A stretch of DNA of 64,000 nucleotides from JAAYJR01 sp964545315 (GTDB lineage: Bacteria > Bacteroidota > Bacteroidia > Bacteroidales > Prolixibacteraceae): assembly GCA_964545315.1 (NCBI GenBank), contig CAZJGI010000006.1:27584-91583 (forward strand). The letters are read 5' to 3'. Shown in pieces: positions 43,736-52,876 of this stretch (the stretch's first letter is position 1; every line of letters starts with the position of its first letter). The notes beneath the pieces were generated by a model, which saw only the letters and a list, made by a program, of their open reading frames with translations, searched no databases and was not told where the DNA came from. The position numbers and the translations under genes are program-made.

Positions 43736-44707
43736 TTATCTGGCTAGTTTTGAGAACATATCTCTGAAGATCGCATCACGATTAAGAGATGAGGCCATTC
43801 TGATGAAATGTCTGGAATGGTCGACACTGTATGTTACCTGGTCGGTGAGCACAGGGCTGTGTATCAAGTCTGTATTTATCCAGGATGGATTTACAAGCCA
43901 TGCAACTGCAGTAACATCCCAGATAACTTTTGACCATGCTTCTTGTCCATGGCTGTATTCAATCACATTATTATAAAGAAAATCCGATAGTTTATTTTTT
44001 CCTTTGAGGAAATAAGTGAGTTCCGGGATTGTTGTATGGAAATGTGAGACCACAGGTTTGCAGGGCATTATAACAAGGGGCACACCTGAATTAAGGACTA
44101 CCCGGGCAGCTTTAACATCCTGCATGAGGTTAAATTCTTTTTGATGGGGCCAGTTAAGGCCGTTTCCCCCAAGCCATACCACTACAATATTTTCAATTAT
44201 TTTTGGTTCGATAAGTATGGCGGAAGCCACATTTGTAATGCAACCTACAGGTACAACATACAATGGGTTTTCAGGGCTGCTCTCCATAGCTTTTTTTACC
44301 AGGTCATAGGCGGCATCACTTTTTACCGGTATTGATTCAGATTCGAGATAACGGTCTGATCCTCTGAATGCAAATCCCTCAGATGATTTTCCGAGTAGTT
44401 GAAGTAATCGTTCTATCTCTTCGTAACTCTTTTCCATTCCGTCGGCCGGACTTTTTGAGCGGTTATTTTTGAAAGGTGCGGCATATACAGCTTCAAGCTG
44501 AATTTTTTCTTTTGATAAAAATGCATACGCAAGAGCAAACTGGTCATCTATTTCGTTGTACGTATCGGTATCTAATACCATTCTGACCTTACCTGCAGGA
44601 GGTTCCAGTTGTTTTATCCTGAAGCTTTCATCTAATTTAGGCATGATTTGAGACATTACCGGGAAAAATAAAATTGATAATAAAATAGATATTAGTGCTG
44701 TTTTCAT
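43736..44707 (-). CDS. Exported inosine-uridine-preferring nucleoside hydrolase family protein
   Basis: These enzymes split nucleosides into base and ribose using calcium. The 323-residue protein has a signal peptide (ALISILLSILFFPVMS), so it acts in the periplasm. The metal-binding start is MVLDTDTYNEIDDQFAL, a longer version of the usual DTDxGxDD, and the family segments PLYVVPVGCITNVASAI and IVVWLGGNG follow. WDVTAVAWLVNPSW at the end supplies the last metal ligand. The altered first loop suggests a different ligand specificity, perhaps a non-nucleoside glycoside. It follows the exported isomerase-like gene after two bases, in one operon. Confidence 0.85.
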   Translation of the reverse strand: MKTALISILLSILFFPVMSQIMPKLDESFRIKQLEPPAGKVRMVLDTDTYNEIDDQFALAYAFLSKEKIQLEAVYAAPFKNNRSKSPADGMEKSYEEIERLLQLLGKSSEGFAFRGSDRYLESESIPVKSDAAYDLVKKAMESSPENPLYVVPVGCITNVASAILIEPKIIENIVVVWLGGNGLNWPHQKEFNLMQDVKAARVVLNSGVPLVIMPCKPVVSHFHTTIPELTYFLKGKNKLSDFLYNNVIEYSHGQEAWSKVIWDVTAVAWLVNPSWINTDLIHSPVLTDQVTYSVDHSRHFIRMASSLNRDAIFRDMFSKLAR

Positions 44708-44709
44708 AT

Positions 44710-45705
44710 TTAAAACTGTTTCATATAATTCAAAAATATTTTTGCTGTCCGGTCAAGATTTTCAATTGAACCTCCTCCGTCGAGCACCTCACACATTTCA
44801 TAAACCACCCAGCCCCGGTATCCTATCTCCTTAAGTGTATTGAACCATAACTTATAGTCAATAATTCCTTCTCCGGCCGGAACTGCTCTCATCACAGGTT
44901 GTTCTGCCTTGTAGTTAGTAAGTTCGTTCACATATTTATATCTGGGGTGCATAGCATAATCAGCTACAATTGTGTTTACCAGGTATGGTTTCATTGTTAT
45001 TATTGATTCACGAATTTCATCCTTTGATAATCCTTCAAGGGTAGGGGACCAGGCATCCCAACCTGCCATTACATTAGGCATATTTACCTCCTTTAGGAGC
45101 CAGAACATTGCATCATGGTGAAGTGCAATGTCGTGATGGTTTTGTACAACAAGGGTTACACCGTATTTTGCAGCGAGTTTACCTGACATTTTCAGGCCTT
45201 CCACTACTTCAGAGTATTGTTTATCATATGGAATGTCTGGTCGTTCGTACCCGGTAAAAATTCTCACCATGTCAGTACCCAGGTCTTTAGCCAATTTTGC
45301 AATTTCACCCACCCACGCAGCTTGTATTTCAGCATTGGGGATACCCGGCTTGTCAATACCTGCTGTATAGTCTGTGTATCCGGCAAGGGCAACTAATGTT
45401 AATCCCAGCGAGTCAATTTTAGCTTTCAGCCGGGCCCTGGCGGCCTGGTCGTAATCATGAGGTGAAACATGGGGGCGCTTGGCCACAAGCATTACTCCTT
45501 TATATCCAAGCTCTTTTGCTTTTATCAGAAATTCATCAACAGTAAGCCTGGCCTGTCCTCGCCAGAATCCTGCATAACTAACAGAATGTAAGCAGGTTTT
45601 GACTTTAAAATCTGCCGGGTTCCCCGAAGGTGTTTTCTGGGCAACTGTATTGAACCCAAAACACCAGATAAACGTAATAAGAAGTAATTCTTTGTACATT
45701 ATCAT
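44710..45705 (-). CDS. Exported sugar phosphate isomerase/epimerase-like TIM-barrel protein
   Basis: The protein has a signal peptide (ELLLITFIWCFGFNTVAQ) and an AP-endonuclease-2/xylose-isomerase-type barrel: DEFLIKAKELGYKGVML, then GIPNAEIQAAWVGEIAKLAKDLG, VVQNHHDIALHHDAMFWLL and GEGIIDYKLWFNTLKEIGYRGWVVYEM. The His, Asp and Glu positions of the metal site appear to be present. Export is common for members in this phylum. The reaction is not known; a keto-sugar epimerase or a sugar-derivative lyase is plausible. It is the first gene of a two-gene unit with the nucleoside-hydrolase-like protein. Confidence 0.82.
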   Translation of the reverse strand: MIMYKELLLITFIWCFGFNTVAQKTPSGNPADFKVKTCLHSVSYAGFWRGQARLTVDEFLIKAKELGYKGVMLVAKRPHVSPHDYDQAARARLKAKIDSLGLTLVALAGYTDYTAGIDKPGIPNAEIQAAWVGEIAKLAKDLGTDMVRIFTGYERPDIPYDKQYSEVVEGLKMSGKLAAKYGVTLVVQNHHDIALHHDAMFWLLKEVNMPNVMAGWDAWSPTLEGLSKDEIRESIITMKPYLVNTIVADYAMHPRYKYVNELTNYKAEQPVMRAVPAGEGIIDYKLWFNTLKEIGYRGWVVYEMCEVLDGGGSIENLDRTAKIFLNYMKQF

Positions 45706-45842
45706 TTTTTTGATGGGAAAGATAAATAAAATATGGAGATTAAAAATAAAGTTTTAAAGAATATCATTCTTTCAATTTTGTTATTAATTTGTACATTATT
45801 AATTTACTCTAATTATTTAACTTAGGAATCCGAATTGAAATC

Positions 45843-47360
45843 ATGAAACTTTTTTCAACAAAACAGATAGCTGAGATTGATCAGTTTACAATTCAAAATG
45901 AGCCGGTCAAGGACATTGATTTGATGGAAAGGGCTGCACTGCAGATAACAAACTGGTTGATTAATCATTATTCCACAGAGAGAAAAATGATCTTTTTTGC
46001 AGGACCCGGTAATAATGGTGGTGATGCACTTGCTATTGCCCGGCAGTTAGCAGGCTTTGATTACCAGTGTGAGGTATACCTGCTTGACCTGGGCGGTGAA
46101 TTGAAAGGGTCTCCTGCTATAAACAAACAACGACTGGAGGAACAGGGAATTGTTAAACTGTTTCGCATTAAAAACATAAATGAGTTTCCGGGAGTTGGGC
46201 AATCTGACATTCTTATTGACGGTATGTTCGGTTCAGGCCTTACGAGGCCTCTTGAAGGCCTTCCGGCCCTGATAACCCAAAAGATCAATTCTCTTGCTAA
46301 CAGGGTAGTGGCAATAGACATTCCCAGCGGGCTTATGGGAGAGGATAATTTACTCAATGATCCGGGTAATATCATCAGGGCTGATCATACCCTGACTTTT
46401 CAGTTCCCCAAAATAAGCTTTCTTTTTACTGAGAATCAAAAATATACAGGAGAGTGGGAGGTTATGCCAATAGGATTACACCCCCGGGGCATTGAAATCA
46501 CACCTTCAGAAATATATTTTACTGAAAAAGAGGACATATCAAAAATTATCAGTGTGCGGCCGAAGTTTGCTCATAAAGGTAATTTCGGCCATGCTCTTCT
46601 TATTGCCGGGAGTTATGGTAAAATGGGGGCAGCTGTTCTTGCGTCTAAAGCATGTTTACGGTGCGGAGCCGGGCTTCTTACAACACATATCCCACGTGCC
46701 GGTTATCAAATCATACAAAGTACCGTGCCCGAAGCTATGGCAAGTGTTGATTCTAATGATAATATATTCAGTCAGTTACCTGATCTTTCACGATTTAATG
46801 CTATAGGAGTGGGACCGGGATTAGGAGCTGATTTTATTACTAAAAGGGCTTTTTACCAACTCGTAAAGAAGGCTGAATCACCCTTAGTCATTGATGCCGA
46901 CGGACTTAATATCCTTTCAGAAGAGAAACAGTGGCTTTGTGAGCTTCCCGAAAATTCCATCCTTACGCCTCATCCGGGCGAATTTGCAAGGCTAGCCGGG
47001 GAGTCGAATGACTCATTTGACAGAATAAAAAAGCAGTGTCAATTTGCACAGGAGTACAATGTTATAATGGTTCTAAAGGGCGCTTATACAACAATCGCTA
47101 CCCCAAGGGGCAGGTTGTTTTTTAACTCTTCCGGGAATCCCGGGATGGCAACTGCAGGAAGTGGTGATGTGCTCACTGGAATTATTCTCGGTCTCCTGGC
47201 TCAAAATTTCAAACCTCAGGATGCCGCTTTGGCCGGTGTTTATCTGCATGGCCTCGCGGGTGATATTGCTGCCGGTTCAAAATCGGAAATGGCATTGATT
47301 GCCGGGGATATCATCGACCATTTAAGTTGTGCTATCCTGGAATTTGAAAAATCTGAATGA
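45843..47360 (+). CDS. nnr: Bifunctional NAD(P)H-hydrate repair enzyme
   Basis: This two-domain enzyme repairs damaged NADH and NADPH. The N-terminal epimerase domain (YjeF_N, about 1-215) has FFAGPGNNGGDALAIARQL and IDGMFGSGLTRP. The C-terminal ADP/ATP-dependent dehydratase (about 225-500) has HKGNFGHALLIAGSYGKMGA, DADGLNIL, LTPHPGEFARL and GSGDVLTGIILGLLAQ. Both halves appear complete at 505 residues. It leads a plus-strand run with DUF4831, an MFS carrier and PepD, although only the spacing links them. Confidence 0.94.
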   Translation: MKLFSTKQIAEIDQFTIQNEPVKDIDLMERAALQITNWLINHYSTERKMIFFAGPGNNGGDALAIARQLAGFDYQCEVYLLDLGGELKGSPAINKQRLEEQGIVKLFRIKNINEFPGVGQSDILIDGMFGSGLTRPLEGLPALITQKINSLANRVVAIDIPSGLMGEDNLLNDPGNIIRADHTLTFQFPKISFLFTENQKYTGEWEVMPIGLHPRGIEITPSEIYFTEKEDISKIISVRPKFAHKGNFGHALLIAGSYGKMGAAVLASKACLRCGAGLLTTHIPRAGYQIIQSTVPEAMASVDSNDNIFSQLPDLSRFNAIGVGPGLGADFITKRAFYQLVKKAESPLVIDADGLNILSEEKQWLCELPENSILTPHPGEFARLAGESNDSFDRIKKQCQFAQEYNVIMVLKGAYTTIATPRGRLFFNSSGNPGMATAGSGDVLTGIILGLLAQNFKPQDAALAGVYLHGLAGDIAAGSKSEMALIAGDIIDHLSCAILEFEKSE

Positions 47361-47507
47361 CAATATAGTGGCAGAAGAATGCTGCTTTTGGGTGCTTTAT
47401 TTCTGAATTTATACCCTGTTACCCATGAAAAAGAAACCAGGATTAACTTTTTCTTGAATTACACAATAAAAATCTTATTTTTAGGTCGAAAATATAAAAA
47501 AACAGAG

Positions 47508-48617
47508 ATGAGATTAATTATTATTATTTTAATTACGATGCTGGTAATCCCGGCATCCGGACAAAGGCGCAAGAAAGATGAAGGAGAAGTAGTTACTTCT
47601 TATATCGAAGGAATAACGTATGCTCTTCCCCGGACTGGTATCCGGATAAATGTTAAAGCAGTTAAGGAGGTCTTTGAACCCGGTCCTTATTCATCTTATG
47701 CCTCTCAGTTATTGGGTATTAATAATGCCAGGGAAAGGGCATCTGTAAGATGGTTTATCGAGGATATTAATGTAAGTACTTTTCATGAACCCGATCCGGG
47801 TCAGGTATATAAAGCATTCGGAGAGGGTGCGTTCAATGTTAGCCTCACACCCGACGGTTGCCTTGCCGGCATCAATATTAAACAGTCAGCCGGCCAACCT
47901 CAGGGATTAAAAGCAAATGTTTTTATTGAGAATCCTCCTTTGAATGATGGATTTTCATTTGACAACATAAATGACACACCTATATACACTGCCGGTGATT
48001 CCACTACTAATTACCGTCCTTTGAGGGTAGGAACTGAAAAAAAAGCAGCCGAAGCGGCAGCCCGCATCCTCGAGTGCCGACTGGCACGCTTTCATATGGT
48101 TGCAGGATTACTGGATGAATTTCATCCTGATGGCACAGCCTATAAGGTGAGCCTGGAGGAACTTGAAAGTATTGAAAAAGATTATCTCAGCCTTTTTACC
48201 GGGAGGATAACTCATTCAACAGAAGGGTTTAGCGTTGATTTTATTCCCAGTCCCACTTCTGAAAAAGGTGATGTAGTTTTTAGATTTTCCGATGAAAAGG
48301 GAGTTCTTCCCGCTGACGATCTTAGCGGAAAACCTGTTGTATTGAAAGCAGAACCTGAAAAAGAACTTATTGGGAAATACTCAGGACAGATAAAATCTGA
48401 AAATCCACAGGCAGGTGAAAGCGGTGTTTTTTACAGGATGCCTGCACCGGCTAATGTAAGTATTATTTATGAGCTTAAAACAATTTTGACATCAAGGGTA
48501 TTACTTCCGCAATTCGGGCCAACTGCCCCGGTGCCGGAAGATCTGCTGTTCGGTGATTATGCAATAGAAATCCATCCGGAAACAGGGGCAATTAAATCAG
48601 TTACTAAAAATAAATAA
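47508..48617 (+). CDS. DUF4831 family exported protein
   Basis: The ATG at 47508 starts a signal peptide (MRLIIIILITMLVIPASG). The in-frame codons before it (47379-47507) look like spacer. The mature protein of about 350 residues has the DUF4831 pattern: GITYALPRTGIRINVKAVKEVFEPGPYSSYASQLLGI in consecutive blocks, then a repeat-like region. The C-terminal half is beta-rich with YLSLFTGRITHSTEGFSVDF. The family is restricted mainly to Bacteroidota and has no known function. It lies 10 bases before the MFS gene. Confidence 0.8.
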   Translation: MRLIIIILITMLVIPASGQRRKKDEGEVVTSYIEGITYALPRTGIRINVKAVKEVFEPGPYSSYASQLLGINNARERASVRWFIEDINVSTFHEPDPGQVYKAFGEGAFNVSLTPDGCLAGINIKQSAGQPQGLKANVFIENPPLNDGFSFDNINDTPIYTAGDSTTNYRPLRVGTEKKAAEAAARILECRLARFHMVAGLLDEFHPDGTAYKVSLEELESIEKDYLSLFTGRITHSTEGFSVDFIPSPTSEKGDVVFRFSDEKGVLPADDLSGKPVVLKAEPEKELIGKYSGQIKSENPQAGESGVFYRMPAPANVSIIYELKTILTSRVLLPQFGPTAPVPEDLLFGDYAIEIHPETGAIKSVTKNK

Positions 48618-48627
48618 TTGAAGTTAT

Positions 48628-50202
48628 ATGAAAAGGACAAACAAAACTTTAAAGGATTCAGCTGCATTAAGATGGCTGGTCTTGTTGCTCATTTCCGGCT
48701 TGATGTTCAGTACTTACTGGTTTCAGGATTTTTTCTCCGGATTGAAGGGATTAATGGAAACCCAACTTGGCTTTTCCAGTGAAGAATTCGGAAGGCTTAT
48801 TGGCTTTACAACTATAGCCAATATGTTTGGCATGATCATTATTGGAGGAATTATATTGGATAAGTGGGGGGTAAGGCTGGCCGGGCTGTTATTTGGAGGC
48901 CTTGCCGCTGTAGGGGGGACAATTGTTGCTTTGGCATCAGCCGGTTTTTTTGGGGAGAGCCATTCAACAATGCTTACAATGATGATTGTAGGCAGAATAA
49001 TGTTTGGGTCAGGCCTGGAAGTGGTTTGTGTTGTGTGCACCCGGACAATAGTTAAATGGTTTAAGGGTTATGAACTGGCTTTGGCAATGGCTGTTAATGT
49101 CGGATTCGGAAGGCTGGGAACAGCTTTGGGAATGGCTTTGTCGGTCGATATAGGGAAAGGCTCCGTTACCCCGGCTATATCCTTTGCCGCTACACTGATA
49201 GGTTTGGCAATCCTTATGTTCCTTCTTTTTATGATTTTTGATGTCAAACTAGACCGACAGGTTCGTAGAAATGATTTTGCTAATAATATTGAACCTATAG
49301 AAAAAGAGGACTTCAAATTTTCTGACTTGATCAAGCTTATAACTAATTCGTCCTTTTTGTATATAACTTTGCTATGTGTGGCATTCTATGCAGGCGTATT
49401 CCCATTTATTCAATATGCCCCTGACCTGCTTGTGAATAAGTTTGGATTTACATACAACCTTCCTGAAGGACAGGGTAATATTATGCTTTTTGGCAGCTCA
49501 ACTCTTGGTAATTCATTGGTTTATATTGGCTTGTTCATTTTTGGCCTTGCCTTCTCCATGATCCCTTCAAAAATAAAAACTGCAGGTGGTAAGCTTATTT
49601 CATATTTAGTTATTCTTGCCGTTTTCTTTTTTGCAATATACAGTCTCCGGGAAACCTTATCTGTTTGGCTTAAAAACGGACCTAAAACTGCCAGCCTTAT
49701 TCCGTTGGGAACGATTTTATTTACTCCTATATTCGGAAATTATGTTGACAAAAAGGGAAAAGCAGCTTCTTTAATGATACTTGGATCATTTTTGCTGATT
49801 TTTGCACATATATCACTGTCAGTATTTAATAGTGTTATGCTTGGTTATTTGGGACTGATTTCATTAGGAATTGCTTTTTCACTTGTCCCTGCGGCAATGT
49901 GGCCTTCTGTTGCAAAAATCGTTGCTGAAAACCGGCTGGGTACAGCGTACGCTTCGATGTTTACAGTTCAGAACTGGGGACTGGGACTTTTCTTTTGGGG
50001 CATAGGTGCAGTACTCGACCTGACAAATAAATCTAACCTGGAGGCAATAAGGGCAGGAGAGATGATGTACGATTATACCGTTCCTATTTTAATGTTGGTA
50101 GTTTGCGGTGTTGTCTCTATCTATCTGGCGTTTTTGCTGAAAAAAGCTGACAAAAGGCAGAAGTACGGATTGGAACTGCCATCAGGTCAGACGGCTGAAT
50201 AA
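48628..50202 (+). CDS. MFS transporter (possible dipeptide carrier)
   Basis: The 524-residue protein has about 12 hydrophobic helices with the MFS pattern, including GFSSEEFGRLIGFTTIANMFGMIIIGGIILDKWGVRLAG, read as several short motifs, with the helix 2-3 loop GGIILDKWGVR. The form GLMETQLGFSS resembles the MFSD1-like group, which contains dipeptide uniporters. A dipeptidase gene, pepD, follows after 96 bases and supports a peptide-uptake role, but the substrate is inferred. The central loop (about 205-230) is polar and charged. Confidence 0.82.
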   Translation: MKRTNKTLKDSAALRWLVLLLISGLMFSTYWFQDFFSGLKGLMETQLGFSSEEFGRLIGFTTIANMFGMIIIGGIILDKWGVRLAGLLFGGLAAVGGTIVALASAGFFGESHSTMLTMMIVGRIMFGSGLEVVCVVCTRTIVKWFKGYELALAMAVNVGFGRLGTALGMALSVDIGKGSVTPAISFAATLIGLAILMFLLFMIFDVKLDRQVRRNDFANNIEPIEKEDFKFSDLIKLITNSSFLYITLLCVAFYAGVFPFIQYAPDLLVNKFGFTYNLPEGQGNIMLFGSSTLGNSLVYIGLFIFGLAFSMIPSKIKTAGGKLISYLVILAVFFFAIYSLRETLSVWLKNGPKTASLIPLGTILFTPIFGNYVDKKGKAASLMILGSFLLIFAHISLSVFNSVMLGYLGLISLGIAFSLVPAAMWPSVAKIVAENRLGTAYASMFTVQNWGLGLFFWGIGAVLDLTNKSNLEAIRAGEMMYDYTVPILMLVVCGVVSIYLAFLLKKADKRQKYGLELPSGQTAE

Positions 50203-50298
50203 TTTTATGATTTTTCAAAATATCTTAACAAGATTTTCTTTACGGAAAAGCGGTTGTATTACTAATTCTATCTGCCTTTCTATTTAAAATATTAATTT

Positions 50299-51756
50299 AT
50301 GGGAGACATACAAAATATTAAACCATTGGAGCTTTGGCGTATTTTTGGTAAAATGGCACAAATACCCCGTCCTTCGAGACACGAAGAAAAAATTCAGGAT
50401 TGGGCGTTTAATTTTGGAACAAAACTGGGTCTTGAAACTCTTAAAGATGATGCCGGAAATATTATTATAAGGAAACCGGCTGTTAAGGGAATGGAGGACC
50501 GTAAAGGAGTTATTCTTCAGGGACATCTTGATATGGTTCCACAAAAGAATAGTGACAAGATCCATGATTTCAGAACTGATCCGATAAAACTTATTGTTGA
50601 TGGTGATTGGGTAAAAGCTGATGGCACAACATTGGGTGCCGATAACGCGATTGGTGTTTCTGCAGCACTTGCTGTACTGGAATCAGATAATATTAAACAC
50701 GGCCCTCTTGAGGTATTGTTGACAGCCACCGAGGAGACCGGAATGGACGGAGCTTCAGGACTCAAACCGGGAGTTCTGAAAGGTGATATTTTTATTAATA
50801 CTGATTCTGAAGATGAAGGAGAGCTTTATGTCGGTTGTGCCGGAGGAGAAGATGTAAATATATCTTTTAATTACTCTGAGGAGACAGTTCCTGAAGGCCT
50901 TACAGGTCTGAAGCTTAATGTTACAGGCATGAAAGGCGGTCACTCCGGTGTTGATATCATTCGTCAAAGAGGAAATGCAATAAAAGTATTCTTCAGGATA
51001 CTTAATGCTGCTTTTGAAAAGTCAGGGGCACGGATAACAACAGTTAACTGCGGCAGTTTGCGTAATGCAATTCCACGTGAAGCTTTCGGTATTTTTGCAA
51101 TTAAAAAAGAGAAAGTAAAAGATTTTATTACAATTGCTGAAAGAGTGGGAGAACAAATAAAAAGTGAACTTGCCCGGACCGAACCCGACATTAAAATTGA
51201 TATTGAGGAAACAAGTGTTCCCTCTTCTGTAATTGATTTGAAAACACAAAAGAATATTACAAGTGCAATTATTGCCTGCCCTAATGGTGTGATCAGGATG
51301 AGCGATACGATGAAAGGACTTGTAGAGACTTCTTCAAACCTGGCCTTTGTACGATCAGATACAGAGAAAAAGGTTATTATTGCCGGATGTATGATGCGCA
51401 GTTCTGTTGACAGTGCACGTCAGTATCTGGGAAGCCGCATTAAAGCTGTTTTTGAACTTGCCGGGGCAGAAGTGGCCTTCGCAAGCGGCTATCCGGGATG
51501 GAAACCAAATTTAGATTCTCCTATATTGAAAACCATGAAAAGAGTTTACCAGGACAAATTTGGTAAAATACCTGAGGTCAAGGCGATACATGCAGGATTG
51601 GAATGCGGCATTTTGGGGGGTAAATATCCGAACTGGGATATGATTTCGTTCGGACCGACAATAAGATTTCCCCATTCTCCTGATGAAAAGGTGAATATCT
51701 CCAGCGTGGGTAAATTTTGGGAATTTCTTATCGCTACACTTGAAAATATTCCTTAG
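50299..51756 (+). CDS. pepD: Aminoacyl-histidine (Xaa-His) dipeptidase
   Basis: PepD is an M20-family zinc peptidase that cuts dipeptides such as carnosine in the cytoplasm. Visible motifs are VILQGHLDMVPQ (first metal histidine and Asp), GTTLGADNAIGVS, TATEETGMDGA (catalytic Glu region), GGHSGVDI and the end motif SFGPTIRFPHSPDEKVNI with the last metal histidine. The length is 485 residues, as expected. There is no signal peptide. It belongs with the upstream MFS carrier and may be part of its uptake pathway. Confidence 0.94.
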   Translation: MGDIQNIKPLELWRIFGKMAQIPRPSRHEEKIQDWAFNFGTKLGLETLKDDAGNIIIRKPAVKGMEDRKGVILQGHLDMVPQKNSDKIHDFRTDPIKLIVDGDWVKADGTTLGADNAIGVSAALAVLESDNIKHGPLEVLLTATEETGMDGASGLKPGVLKGDIFINTDSEDEGELYVGCAGGEDVNISFNYSEETVPEGLTGLKLNVTGMKGGHSGVDIIRQRGNAIKVFFRILNAAFEKSGARITTVNCGSLRNAIPREAFGIFAIKKEKVKDFITIAERVGEQIKSELARTEPDIKIDIEETSVPSSVIDLKTQKNITSAIIACPNGVIRMSDTMKGLVETSSNLAFVRSDTEKKVIIAGCMMRSSVDSARQYLGSRIKAVFELAGAEVAFASGYPGWKPNLDSPILKTMKRVYQDKFGKIPEVKAIHAGLECGILGGKYPNWDMISFGPTIRFPHSPDEKVNISSVGKFWEFLIATLENIP

Positions 51757-51760
51757 TTTT

Positions 51761-52858
51761 TCAGCTGTTTATCATAGGAATTTCTTCCCCCTCGGTGGTA
51801 ATATATTTCCTAAACAGGTTGGCAGTAAGACAAGAGTGTATGGGGATAATTTCAACCAGATCGCCGATATTAAACAGTTGGAAATTTTTTTGGGACACTT
51901 TGAGTATTCCATGTTCCTGAGATAATGCAGAAACGTAATTTCTTTCGCTTAATAATGTTTTAACTCCGTTATTATTAATAATAATGCGTCCAAAGAATTT
52001 TTTTCCTGCATTATTGACGAGACTCTCTTTCGAAAAGTGTATGGCTCCGCCATAAATAACAACTTCATTTCTTGACTGGTGTTTCGCAACTATAGGACAA
52101 ACAACCCGTAAGGCAATATCATCAATATCGCAAACTCCAAGCTGGTATTGCATGATATCGTAAAAAATAAAATTACCCGGCCTTATCTCATCCACACCGT
52201 TGAAGTTAGTGCAGATAGTACATGATGGTGTATCTCCAATGCTTACCATCATGTCGGGGAACTGGTGTTTAAAACGGTTTTTGAGAGATATCAATTTTAT
52301 AAGAGCATCAAAATGCCTGCTGAATATTTCATTTGTTGACAATGCATTATAAGTGTGCCCTGAATGAGAAAGAAAACCTTTAAACTCTATTTTGGAATTT
52401 TTTATAAGTGTCTTTATTATATTGTCAATTATACCTGTTTTTGAAGAATTTATTCCTGTTCTGTTACTGCCTGTGTCAATCTTAATATAGACTCCCAGAT
52501 TATAATTTATTTTGTCGGCCAGTATTGATGCAGCCTCTTTATTTTCAACAAGTACGTTTAATTTTATATTAGCGGCTAATCGGTTTATATTGTTAATTTC
52601 CAATATGTTAACAGGGAAAGCTATTGTTATATCGACCCATCCTTGAGATGCAAAATATTCTGCCATCATTACGGATGATACAGTTATTGCATCTACATTG
52701 AAAATTCTGAACCAATTGCCAATAGCAGCTGACTGGTGAGTCTTGAAATGAGGCCTGAATTTTATATTATGTCTTTTGGCCTTTTCAGTCATTCTTTCAA
52801 TATTTTTCAGGCATGTTGTTTTATCGATTACCAGTGTGGGCCTTATAATATCAATCAT
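51761..52858 (-). CDS. D-threonine aldolase / D-serine dehydratase-like PLP enzyme
   Basis: This is a fold-type III, PLP-dependent enzyme related to alanine racemase. It has RPTLVIDKTTCLKN, RPHFKTHQSAAIGNWF with the PLP lysine, YIKIDTGSNRTGI, and the C-terminal metal pair IPIHSCLTANLF (His and Cys). D-Thr aldolase cuts D-threonine to glycine and acetaldehyde; eukaryote-like D-Ser dehydratases share this architecture. The exact substrate cannot be chosen. At 365 residues it has the expected size. It lies 18 bases after pncB in the same direction. Confidence 0.85.
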   Translation of the reverse strand: MIDIIRPTLVIDKTTCLKNIERMTEKAKRHNIKFRPHFKTHQSAAIGNWFRIFNVDAITVSSVMMAEYFASQGWVDITIAFPVNILEINNINRLAANIKLNVLVENKEAASILADKINYNLGVYIKIDTGSNRTGINSSKTGIIDNIIKTLIKNSKIEFKGFLSHSGHTYNALSTNEIFSRHFDALIKLISLKNRFKHQFPDMMVSIGDTPSCTICTNFNGVDEIRPGNFIFYDIMQYQLGVCDIDDIALRVVCPIVAKHQSRNEVVIYGGAIHFSKESLVNNAGKKFFGRIIINNNGVKTLLSERNYVSALSQEHGILKVSQKNFQLFNIGDLVEIIPIHSCLTANLFRKYITTEGEEIPMINS

Positions 52859-52876
52859 CGTTATTTTATTTATATC

